From NCBI GenBank assembly GCA_016758965.1, contig JAEPRB010000032.1, positions 186,001 through 250,000 of the forward strand: a DNA stretch of 64,000 nt, given 5' to 3'. The notes beneath the pieces were generated by a model. It was not told the DNA's origin. It ran no database searches and worked only from the letters and a program-made list of their open reading frames with translations. A program made the position numbers and the translations under genes. The DNA is from Circinella minor. Lineage: Eukaryota > Mucoromycota > Mucoromycetes > Mucorales > Lichtheimiaceae. Each line of letters opens with the position of its first letter. The stretch's first letter is position 1. Positions 26,802 to 37,375 of the stretch are shown here, piece after piece.

Positions 26802-27647
26802 GTTTAAAACAAAAACTAATTAAAATATATAGAAACCTCGATCCTTGCTATATCTAATGTTTCCAAGGATAACAGCGAATACTGGTATAGCATTTGTCCT
26901 ACTAATGGATTTTTTCATTATGCAACTTTTGAACCATTTGAGAATCAAGATAATATTTATCAGCTTGTTTTAAATGAAAACTTTCCTTCTCTTGCTCCCG
27001 GCTTAAGTAATCGACCTGATGGCAAATATGCTACAAAGGATTTGTTTTTTAAGGAACCAGAAAAACAGCAGAATACTTGGACATATGTTGGCAGAGTAGA
27101 TGATTCTATTAACTTGTAAGTAGTATTAAGAATAGAAATACGTGACGAAAAGTAATATAAAATCATAGTAATATTGATGATAATTCTATTTATAGATCAA
27201 ATGGTGAAAAGGTGTTTCCAACACCCATGGAAAAAGAAATATGCAATGAGGATATAGTAAAAAACTGTATCATTATTGGTGACAGTCGTGAGACTGTTTC
27301 TGTATTGGTTGAACTTCACTTGGATAAATCAATAGAATACTCTCCTGCAGAAATGACGTCTAAAGGTACAATTGACATAATTATCCAAATTATGCATATG
27401 TATGCCACAGACGACTTGTTTTAATAAGATAATAATATTTTGTATTTTAGTATATCGAGCAGTTCATCAAGCCAACAAGGACATTATATCCTGTACCGGC
27501 ATTATCGTTCCCGATATGGTGTATATATTACCCTCAAACAAACAATTACCAACAACTCGCAAGAAAGCTGTAATGCGTAAAAAAGCAATAGATATGTTTC
27601 ATCATGAAATAGAGCAGTTGTATAGTGATTACGTCTCAAGTTCTTAA
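25487..27647 (+). CDS. Stand-alone adenylate-forming enzyme (AMP-binding domain)
   Basis: Activates a carboxylic acid as acyl-AMP. Five exons (25487-26333, 26430-26768, 26833-27115, 27196-27365, 27451-27647) give 611 residues with no frame breaks. The first Met (MMVTPG) is at 25487. Motifs: A3-like FYMHTSGSTALPKIIP, A5-like NLYGSSETS, then YATKDLFF, a YVGRVDDSINLSNGEKVFP region (A7/A8 core), and LPTTRKKAVMRKKA with the A10-type lysine. It ends shortly after A10, so there is no carrier, condensation or reductase domain, unlike the Lys2-type or NRPS-like reductases it most resembles. The substrate cannot be read from sequence. A neighbouring UbiC-fold gene and a P450 suggest an aromatic or related acid (inference). 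Confidence 0.85.
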
Positions 27648-27973
27648 GATATAAAAATGCAACATCAGATGGTTTCATTATTTACATACAAGCTTATTAA
27701 ACTTTATTCAAAACAAACTAAACTGGGTATGCAGCAAATATTTTAGTATATCCCTTTCATATTTCACTTGTTCAAAACAATACGATTTTTCTATACGCAG
27801 TTACCCAATCCCGTAGAGCAAAAAAAAAAAAAAAAAAAAAAAAAAGAATTTATACTTCTTTCATAATAAAAAAAAATAATAGACCATTTTATTTTATATA
27901 ATTAACAATGCTAATAAATAGCTCCTAATGTACTAATAAATGACAAAAACAACACAAAGAAAAAAGGTATCAA
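27648..27973. other. Convergent 3' spacer
   Basis: Spacer between two convergent genes, with a poly-A run at about 27821-27846 and A/T-rich sequence. No gene seen. Confidence 0.5.
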
Positions 27974-29007
27974 TTACTGTTGATAATAATCTGAATAATA
28001 CCAGACGGTTCCTTGAATTGCCTCACTATTGATATTATCAGTATCAAGACTGTTATTATGGTCATTAAAAGAATCATCAAATAATCCATCTACAAAGGTT
28101 TCACGGATGTAACAATCTACAACACCAGGTGCATTCAATGTATAATCTCTCCAAAAACTTTGACCAGGCTTTGTCCCATGACGACCAATCGCCAATAATG
28201 CAAATTTTGGTGTGTGTCTTGAATAACTAGAAACAATAAATCTTTGTTTAATGATACTATGCGTAAGAGAAAAAAAGAAACATGCAATCAATATAATATA
28301 ATTTATCTTACCTAAAAATTTGACCCAAACCAAATTCATGCTTTGAAAGTAAACCCAATGTCTTATAATCTTTGACTGAAACCAGAGAATCAGCTTCGTA
28401 GGCCAACTTGTCTCCAAAGTATACGGCAACTTTTCTTTCGAATCGTATATCAAGTTCAGCTTCTTGTTCAATATCTTGATGTAAATTAACTTTAGAAACT
28501 CTTACGTTCTTTGTTTCGACATCGGATACTTGTTCTTTTTTTCTTTGCTGTTTCAATGACGATGGGTATGTCAATTTTGATGAAAGAGAGTTAGGTACGG
28601 GTGATAACTTGTTATCACTTGGAACAATATTATTTTCTTCATTTTGTTGATGAGGAATAATTTCATTTTTCAAAATAACGACCCGACTTGGGACGTTATG
28701 ATAAGCTGATAACAAGCGTTGAAGATTACCAGTGGTTTGTAATACCATGCGTTCCAAAGAAGAAAATCCATCTGGGAGCTTTAAAAAAACATTTGCCGCC
28801 GTAACTTTAAATGAAGAAAAAAAAAGTACTTATTAATATTACTAATTATTCAACCCTTACGTATTATAATATTACATGTAAAAAAAAATAAAAATACGTA
28901 GAGTTAAATAAATGAATTTTTTTTTTCATACGTTCATGTTGAAACTCAAATGGAATTCTGTTATAGATACAAGTACTCTTTGGTTCTGGAAGTCGATCAA
29001 TAGGCAT
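27974..29007 (-). CDS. Chorismate-lyase (UbiC)-fold protein
   Basis: Three exons, 29007-28932, 28804-28312 and 28226-27974, give 273 residues. The pattern aligns by eye along UbiC: SLERMVLQTTGNLQRLLSAY (helix after the N-terminal strand), VPSRVVILKNE, then an inserted low-complexity segment of about 60 residues, FERKVAVYFGDKLAYEADSLV, GLGQIFSYSRHTPKFALLAIGR, FWRDYTL and CYIRETFV. Arg in FERKV and Glu in RETF fall where chorismate lyase has its product-binding Arg and Glu. Bacterial chorismate lyase turns chorismate into 4-hydroxybenzoate and pyruvate; UTRA domains share the fold, so ligand binding without catalysis is possible. No targeting signal is obvious. Convergent with the ligase; divergent relation to nothing nearby upstream. 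Assignment to the fold is moderate, to the activity low. Confidence 0.58.
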
Positions 29008-29936
29008 GATTTTGTTTCTTTACTATATAGAAACAAAAAAATTAACAACAACAAAAATAAAGGGCAAGGAAAAAAGAGAAATACGTACATAGAATAAGCT
29101 AAAATTAATGACACCAGGGGGTGTTAAAAAAGATAGAGAGAAAATCCGTAGGTATATATATCACTTTATATACAATTTTTCAAAGTTATTTCTTTTCACT
29201 TTTACTAGATAACTAATGCAGCGATTCACAATCATGTCTACTAGTAGGCAGTTTATAATGAACTAGAACAAGCCCCTCACCCTCATAATAAATAATTAAA
29301 AAAGACCTACTATGGTCAACAATTCCTAATTTGAGATCTTATGTATAGTGACTAGTTTGACATTCTTGTACAACAATGTATATGTTAACCTTTTTTTTTT
29401 TTTTTTTTTTTTTTTTGTGATACGTACGTATATGTTTTTAATACGTGTATTTATTGAAATTATGCGTAGTGTATACAAATGCGCAAAAACTCGTCTTGCA
29501 TTAAGCATTGTCTCTGTAACCAACTATTTTCTCACGAAATAAGTTAATTAAACAGGCACAATCATCAAAGTTTAGGATAGCGAAAACTCCTATTATTTAA
29601 TGAGTGTCTAAATTTTTTCATTGTAACCATATTTTTGTGATTAAATGTTAGTCTAGAACAAATGATAAATAATAGGGAAAAGCGTGAGTATTTGCCGTCA
29701 TTAATGAACCTATTAAGTGATATATGGCTATTATACAAAACGTCCTTTTTCTTGTACATTAATACTATACTACAGAGACATCATGTAAGGGGGAATAAAA
29801 GTAAAAATCGTGCTGATAGGTCATTATTATAATTTGTTAAAATATCATGAAAATGTATATATCCTAAAAACCATTTCATGGATCAGATGATGGTTAACAA
29901 TTATATTAGAGTTACTAAACGATAATTATGCTTTTT
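29008..29936. other. Gene-free spacer
   Basis: AT-rich spacer with a poly-T run of about 26 bases at about 29391-29416. Short open frames on both strands lack codon bias or motifs. It includes the promoter of the UbiC-fold gene. Confidence 0.5.
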
Positions 29937-32244
29937 TTAAAGGAGACTATCGGAACGTTTAAGAAATCGAAGATAAGGATTTTCGGGGGCAACAAGAATT
30001 CCTACATCATGACATGTGTTTAAATCTACATAGTTAGGCTTTCCTTTTTTGTCCAATGGTGGTGCGATTACAGCAGTGGCAAAAATATGGACCCAAATAT
30101 TAAAAAACTCAACATCTACCTATAAAATTAAATATTTAAGTCCATGTGTTGTTCTTATATATTAATGCATATCCACCAAAGCTAATCCATAAATTACTTA
30201 CTAAGTGTACACCTGGGCACATGCGTCTATATGAAATAATTAGCATAAATTGAAAAGTAACAAACATCAGTAATATACTAGTCTTTTTTTTTCCTGTACG
30301 AGGTAAAAAAAAAATATTGTTATTACCTTCCCCAACCAAACGTATATTGGTCTCGTATCTCGATATTAGCATTGACAGAAACAGAATAAGGTGATAAATC
30401 ATTAATATACCGGTCTGGTATAAACTCTTCGGGTTTATCATAAAACTCTGCACTACGACACAAGGTATATGTGTTTGGTAAAATTACCGTACCCTTGGGT
30501 ATAAGATATCCTTGATATTCAACTATAAAAAAAAAACGTTAAAAATGCACGACATATGAGCATTCTGGCCTTTTTTTTTTTAGTCTACTTACAGTCTTTA
30601 GTGGCTTCATGCGGCAGAGCCAAATGCTTGGCTGACCTGTAACGCATACATTCCTTCTGAACAGATATTAAATAAGGAAAATGATTTCTTTCACTATAGT
30701 GCGGAAGACGCTTATATTGGATGATAAATGCGTCCACTTCACTGCGAAGCTTTTGTTGTACGTCTGGATAATGGGATAGAATTACAAATGCCCAAGAAAG
30801 TGTCACGGCAGTTGGATCAGTACCGGCATTAACGCAATCAGCTATTTTATAATATCATTGTTTCATCAATATATAATAATTAGTCGCTCGTTATTTTAAA
30901 ATATGTTCTAACCGTACACAAGTAATTTTACATACACATAAACACAATAATATCCTCATCTTCAAACTCATTTTCTTCTTTGTTCTTGTGCATAACTTTT
31001 GCATAACAAGGAATATCGCTTTCCAGAGCCTCCTGAATTAACCGTCGAAACAATGGATTACGTTTTTCATAAGTAAAATGCTTCATTTCTTTTTTGTTAC
31101 TCATAAACAGCTCGAAAATCTTTGAAAATGCGGGTAAAAAACTGCTCATGTCCTGTCTAGGTGCACCCCACTTCACAGTAGAATTGATTGTTTCCACCAA
31201 GTCTGTAAACAACGGATCATCTAATGACTCTGCATATTTTCCAAAGCACGTTTGTAGAATGACATTGAGAGGTGCAAGTTGCATGTACTTTACGGTATGT
31301 ACTTTACCATCCTTGACAGTCCCCTCTATCAACAATTTTGTTACTCGGGCAGCTTCTGACTCAATTACATTCATACTTTGATCCACCCCCTTGGGTCCAA
31401 GAATTACCTGGGCTATTGTTAACAACGCAATTTAATATAACAAATTATTATTATTTTTCTTTAATTTGCTGTTGATATATTAAATACCTGCTGCTCGACT
31501 TCTTTTCCATCGCTTATCTGGATTTGTAAATACAGGCCCTCTATAATACCAATTTATTTATTTATTTTTAGGATCAATGGCAAATGACAACGGTGATTAT
31601 ATAAAATAGCTGATGATTATATACTTTGCTAAATTACTTACCTCTGATTAAGGGTATGATAATTTGATAAATAAAAATGATACGGACGACCTGATGTTGC
31701 GGCACCTTTGACTTTAAGGATATCGTTTGCGATTTGACGGTCTCCAATGATAATCCACTGTTTAACACCCATTTTGATTTGAATAAGCGGTCCTATTTGA
31801 TACCATTTACAAATTTAAGTGAATGAAATTCTATGCTGCCGACAACCATTTTATCATATCAACAAAGAATATACTTACCATATTCCTTGTGCCATTCATC
31901 AAACTTGAGAGCAGGCAAACTACCAGGGATTTGGAATAGATGACCTATATATTTTGATATTATATTCTGTTAATAAGCAATAAAAATTGATTCATTTAGG
32001 TTTATGTTTTATCAATAATAAGATTTATATTTTGATTACCAAAATATGGCAATGCACCATTTGGGGATGGGATCTGTTTTATTTGCAACTTTTTTTCGGG
32101 TTGAGTTTTTTTGTTTCTAAAAGTCATAGTAATATTATATAGACCGTATAATATAAGACTTGTTGCCATGGAAATCATAGTTATTTGCTGTACTTTGGTT
32201 TGGTCTTTTCCCATTGTCAATAAACTATTTGTTATAAACACCAT
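29937..32244 (-). CDS. Cytochrome P450 (copy 2)
   Basis: A second complete P450, from ATG at 32244 to TAA at 29937, with the same nine-exon plan as the P450 at 5218-7649 (same junctions at GHL, GP, GP-F/N-P, the heme RR-C-G exon and others). N-terminal membrane anchor at about residues 22-39, hinge PSPNG, I-helix NAGTDPTAVTLS, K-helix ExxR in KECMRYRS, PDRY region, and heme loop FGWGRRMCPGVHL. The I-helix shows T-D-P-T where copy 1 has T-D-T-S. Sequence identity to copy 1 is clearly low, so the pair are old paralogs rather than part of the recent inverted duplication. Same strand as the intact sulfotransferase upstream, separated by about 1 kb. Confidence 0.93.
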
Positions 32245-33283
32245 ACTGGGTCAAAAAGAATTATTACCACTAAAAGAATCAGAAAGAAAGGAGTTCTTGA
32301 TAAAAGAAAAAAAAACTGAAAATAAACATGAAAATAAAGACAGCTGGAATTTACTAAATTGGGAAACAAAGGGATGCGAAAAATAATGGTAATTACCAGA
32401 GAGTAACTTTAGTATGCATAAACCTCGAACCTTTATTCTCCTTATTTATCATCGGAACTACATAAATATTAGAAACGACATAAACATAAATCATTTAAAG
32501 ATTATAGTTGTAAATAAAAGAATATCCATGATATCATCATCTATATGATGGCAGGAATGTTTTTCATATTTGTGATTTATACTTTTTGTCAAAAACTTGC
32601 AAAAAAGAAAAAAAAAAACGGGCGGGGCAATAATGAAAAAGTTTCCACACTGGTATTTTTTGGTACAAATATGATCACTTGGTAATAATACAGAATGTTA
32701 AATGAAAACAATCTATTTTTTTTATATAAATTGTAGCAATGGTTTAAATTAATTTTATATACACAAAGATATTATACAAGTAATTTACACCACTCACTTC
32801 AAATACATAAAACATACAATTTATATATTACAATATGCACTTTTAGTTTTGATATCTTTTGATGTGTTTTTTTTATATTAGATTAACGTGGGATAGAACA
32901 TACTAACTGTTATACTATAATCGTACCTCTTACTCCTTTTTATAGATTGATGCAATGAACATATTAAAAGGCTACAGAAACTGAAATTTGGCAAACTTCA
33001 ATGCTTATAAATTTAAACTCGATCTATCAGTAACCCCAGTTAGACTTTTTTCAATTTTATTTCCGTACAAAAATGCAAGGACACTGATTAGGTATTGTGG
33101 TGTATTATTATTATTTTTCTCAGAACAGTACGCTAGCAGTTATAGAATCGATGATGATAGCCTGAGAAAAAAATTGGGTAAACAAAGAAAAAGAAAAAGT
33201 TTACAAGAGTCTATTAAAGAACGACAAGAATCATTTATTTACTGGCTTATTGTATGTCTATTCTGTTTATCCAGTACTAGAAA
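32245..33283. other. Spacer between P450 copy 2 and sulfotransferase copy 2
   Basis: Most of it from about 32530 rightwards is the duplicated 3' flank of the sulfotransferase. The part next to the P450 start is its promoter. No gene seen. An A-rich run precedes ACGGGCGGGGC at about 32617-32627. Confidence 0.5.
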
Positions 33284-34080
33284 TTATAGTTTGACATTGT
33301 TGTGGTTTAGAGTAGTATTATAGATGGTCCCTTTTTTTATCTGTTCACCTTTTCCCACCGTAAGGTTGTGGATCTGGATGTTACTTTTTTTCATCAAATT
33401 AAGCATATCGGCTGTAGTATTAGAATGAGGATACTCCACGTCCGGGACTGGAATATTCAAAAACTGGCAAAGCCTTTCCCATCCTTCTCCAAGATTCATA
33501 ATCAAAAGACGATCTTCTGGTACATTTTCCTTGACCCATTGAATATTTTGAGTGAACTTGTGCTTTATTGTTTTTTCATCTTCAAATAATTCTGGGTTTT
33601 TTAGTGCGCCATCAAGAACAATAGTCCGAGTCATGCGTCCTTTAGAGGAATTGTCATGAGCTAAACGTAACGCTGTATGCTTTAGATATATAGTATTTGC
33701 CACTGATCGGTACCTGTAGATATAATTTTTAGTTAGCACAGAATAATAGTAGTTCTCACTTGTTTATAAACAAAAAGGTCGCTTTTATGTATATATAACA
33801 ATAATTACCAATCGTCAACATCACGTAAAGTTAATATCACTTTGGCTTCTGGGTACTTTTTCATTAAGGGCTCGATAAACGAACATGTAGGCCAGTCAAC
33901 GGCTGCATCAAATCCTTCATACATATAATTCCAATCTATATCTTTTTCGGGGTGCTCATATGCTTCGACAAACATCTCAGGACGACCGCCCTCTTCATTA
34001 AAAGCCTGCATGTGGTGTGTTTTATACCTAAATTGTAAATAAGACGTTAAAACTTTTGTTATTAGTATATAGAACTACAT
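32530..34080 (-). repeat. Inverted duplication, right arm (sulfotransferase and its 3' flank)
   Basis: This is the reverse-complement partner of 1-1530, covering the last coding exons and about 700 bases of 3' flank. Because the left arm is cut by the window edge, the true outer boundary cannot be set; the arm may reach past 34300. Confidence 0.78.
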
Positions 34081-34301
34081 ACTTTTCTCACAAAGTACGG
34101 AAAAATGTTATGAAATCAATACCCAAGAATGTTTAATGCGTCACGTAAGCTACTTGTGCCTATTCAAACAGGTAGAAGAGTATTGTATAATATAAATAAT
34201 TACTAAACCAATAATATATTGTTTGTTTTTTAACAAACTAATTATAATATCACTTCACCTGTTCTTCCCATTCCGGCGCCAATAATCTTAAGTGGTGCCA
34301 T
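33284..34301 (-). CDS. Sulfotransferase-like P-loop protein, copy 2 (intact)
   Basis: The complete copy. The ATG at 34301 opens MAPLKIIGAGMGRTG, continuing over introns to TSSLRDALNILG and YKTHHMQAFNEEG. The P-loop-like GAGMGRTGTSSL is typical of the fungal Sulfotransfer_4 family, whose members bind a 3'-phosphoadenylylated nucleotide. Further landmarks: WPTCSFIEPLMKKYPEAKVILTLRD, the splice-spanning DDW|YRSVANT, NLGEGWERLCQFLNIPVPD and PHSNTTADML. About 250 residues, five exons, all GT-AG. The biochemical activity of this family is poorly established, so sulfation is inferred from the fold only. Neighbour on the same strand is P450 copy 2. Confidence 0.8.
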
Positions 34302-35845
34302 AGTATTTCTATTTCTTTTATACGAAATACGTTAATATTAAGAATACGTATTTCAATTCGAGTAAGATAGAAAAAAATTAAAATGTTTTAGTATACCAAG
34401 AGATTATAAACGTTACTGCGAGAGAAAAGAAAAGAAAAAAGAAAGCAAGATAGAGATAACTTAAATTATCATGATTTTTACAACTCCGTGCCATGTAATT
34501 GATCATACCAACTGAGATGGTGGTTGTCATGGCACTGCTTTTTTTATATGCTTTAAAAACACACCCATCATGAATTACTCTTTGAAAAAAGAACGTTTTT
34601 TAGTCTGCACAGGAAAGAATATTATACTACTGAAACAAGCTTGAAAATCTACTCGTGTTGAATAGTCGGACCAGTCATTACAAAAACTACCCACCGGAGT
34701 TTGGCTTCCCAAACCATTTGAGCCGCGCAGCTTAACCAGGAGGCATAATTTGTCATAATTGTCCTGGATGGGATACACCCCAGTCATCGCCATTTTTGCA
34801 TTTCAAACCCATCAACTACATCAATTGTAAATGTCATCTTTCTTTGACTAGAGAGGAATCAAATATGCTTTACTTTATATATAATATTTGTTTTGATCGA
34901 AAAAAAATAAAGTTGAAGATGGTATCTTTAATTTTGTTTTGTTTTTTTTACGTAAACATTGACCCCAAATAAACAGCCCTTAATTAGTAACAAAAATACA
35001 GGTGTTGCGGGAGTAAACTCCTTTTTTAGTATCCTCTCAGACTTACATTAATAGCAAATATGCAGCTGCATGCAGCATCGGAAGTGAGACTATCACAAAA
35101 AAAAATTGAGCCTTTCAAATAAGTCTTGTTTTTGTCGGGATTTCGTGTGATTTTTTTTTTATCATGGCTGATAATTATGAATTCAGAAGCCACACACGCC
35201 AGTTTCACCCAAATGAGGAAGAAAATCTGTCCTTTGGAATACATATAACCAGAAACGGAAAAAAAGCAAGCTACAATATAACATCTACAAGTTTAGCAGA
35301 ATGACAGTTTACTACAAAAAATGGTAGAGGCGATGTTCTTTTTACGAAGAATAATAAAAGTGTTGAAGATTAATATTGACATTAATCATGTATATATAAT
35401 ATTATTAGATAACAATGTCTAACGTCTAGTCAAAAAACATATTTTAAGCCGAATAATGAGTATTCTTTTTCCTCATCTAGTTCTTCATCAACAAATGAAG
35501 ATATTCAAGGATTATCAAATCATGCTAGACCAATTTATTAACATTGAAAAAAGCAGTCTAACAGAAAAAAAGTTTCGCACAAGGTCGTGTAAGATTGCTA
35601 TAAAGAAAATGGCTTTCCGACTTCACAATCTCAAGATACCTATAAACTTACATTGGCTCTAGCAATGGAAGCTACTAGAAAAGAAGGGAAGGGTTTCCAT
35701 ACTGTATTGTATCAAACCTGACGTAGTTCAACTGGTAATTAAATTGCTGAAAGAGTTTATTTGCTATCAATATATACATTTCTATAACAGACTAATTATA
35801 TCTAAAATAATGTATTTTTATTTGAAGTACACTGCTACAGTTTGT
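34302..35845. other. Gene-poor region; possible short repeat copy at about 34650-34800
   Basis: The first 150 bases are the sulfotransferase promoter, shared with the decayed copy. Around 34650-34800 (minus) a GC-richer stretch ends in a GGTGGGTAGTTTTTGT-type motif that recurs near 37530-37550. Otherwise short open frames with no recognisable product. Confidence 0.35.
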
Positions 35846-36665
35846 AATGACAGCAACCAAAAGTCGTGCCATCCTGCTGTCGTGCTATCCCCCCTCCCAT
35901 TGCTGTGTTTAATTTGACTCCGCTGTCTTCGGTCATGCCTTACTATCCTGTCGTCTTCAATAACCATCTATTGATACTCATAAGAATAAGATTACATATG
36001 TATATAGCTTGCTATTACTCTTATTTATCAGGAAACTAATAACGAATATCTTTTACTTAAGCCCTCTTTACCAACGTAAATAATACTTTTGGTTAATGGA
36101 AGTACCATAAATAGCACATACACAATATATATGTTAACTTGACTTATACACATTATTACGATTCCAAATATATATTCAAAGATTGGGAGATAGTTTATCA
36201 TAAAATACACATTTTGACTTCTTCAATCTTTTTTTTAATAGTTGTCCCTATTTTATGGTTTTTTACCACTAACATTTAGATTAGTTTTACTTTTTCTTTA
36301 GTAAAAAGATATATTGATTTATAATCAACAACTTTCGCATTACTGTATTTATAATTTCTATTCGCACCCTGTTATATATATATAGTATATTCTTATTTTT
36401 AATTCATCCTGTGCTTTTAATAAGTTAAAATAAGTTAATTCATGATCACTAATACTACTGAGTCAAAGAAGAAAGTTACTCAAAACGGAACAAAAATGCT
36501 GTTTTTTTAACGTCATTATATGTTAGAAAATAATATTTATGCAAAAATACAACTTGAAGGGCAGGGCAGTAAGGAAGAATCAATGGCACGACCAAACACA
36601 GCGATGGGGGAATGGCACGACCGCAGGATGGCAAGACTTTTAGTACCTGCTGTTGGTAATCGTCG
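35846..36665. mobile_element. Inverted-repeat element, possibly a MITE
   Basis: Arms of about 110 bases at 35846-35962 and 36553-36665 are imperfect reverse complements (roughly 75-80 percent by eye). Matching blocks include GTCGTGCCATCCTGC, GCTGTGTTT and CCTTACT-x-CCTG. Within each arm the phrase TCGTGCCAT/TCGTGCTAT repeats. The 590-base interior has no gene. It could also be two separate copies of a repeat in opposite orientation; no target-site duplication was identified. Confidence 0.5.
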
Positions 36666-36837
36666 CACTATTTTTTATAACAGTGTTTTAGATTGGTTAA
36701 AGACGTGTCCGTTCAATTAAATAAACTTTTCTGTAGATGCTCTGAATGATAAAGGGGAAAGAACCTCTATATATTACGAGACTTTGTTGAAAAATTAGAA
36801 GTAAATAATTTGATGTAATAATTATTTTAATCAAAAA

Positions 36838-37106
36838 AAAAAAATTAAAAGGATGCTTTACCGTATTACCAAACTAACACTCCTATCGTAAGGATAAAGC
36901 CAGTACGTAATCAGTCAGAGTTTTGCCATCGACTCAGATTGGACCAGGAAATCGTTGATACCGAATTCGATACTGCTGGCCTCAGCTCGACTGCCTTAGT
37001 GTTCGCCGGTGTAAGATCAGGAAGACGATCAAAGGTTGAAGTAATGGTTGATTTGCATTTTCCCCCCGCACCCTTGTCAAAGAATAATGACAATGGTGAA
37101 ACGTAG
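36838..37106 (+). other. Open segment of about 85 codons, unrecognised, probably a relic
   Basis: An uninterrupted frame with balanced codon use, GC-richer than its surroundings, containing FDTAGLSSTALVFAGVRSG and VMVDLHFPPAPLS, ending at TAG 37104-37106. There is no ATG near its start and no splice context found. It may be a fragment of a transposon protein. Function unknown. Confidence 0.3.
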
Positions 37107-37236
37107 TTTTTTTATATAATTTTATTACAAGTAATAGTATAGTAATTATTGTGTATTATTTCTTTTTGAAAAAAAATAAAGATCAAATCATATTTGAATA
37201 ATCATATGAGTAAATAAACCAATATTTTACGTATCA

Positions 37237-37375
37237 ATGAGTGAGTAATCCTTGTTTACTAATTGAATCAAAAACAAGCGTATATTTGAAGTGCAAATGA
37301 ATGAACGTTCTTCTTTTACTGAATGAATCAAAAGGCAAACGTATATTTCAAGTGTCAACGAATGAACAATCACTG
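37237..37375 (+). repeat. Short tandem repeat, unit about 60-62 bp, 2.3 copies
   Basis: Units at about 37237-37296 and 37297-37358, with a partial third to about 37375. Shared text includes GAATCAAAA, CGTATATTT and AAGTG at the same spacing. Units differ at about a quarter of positions, so the array is old. Confidence 0.55.
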
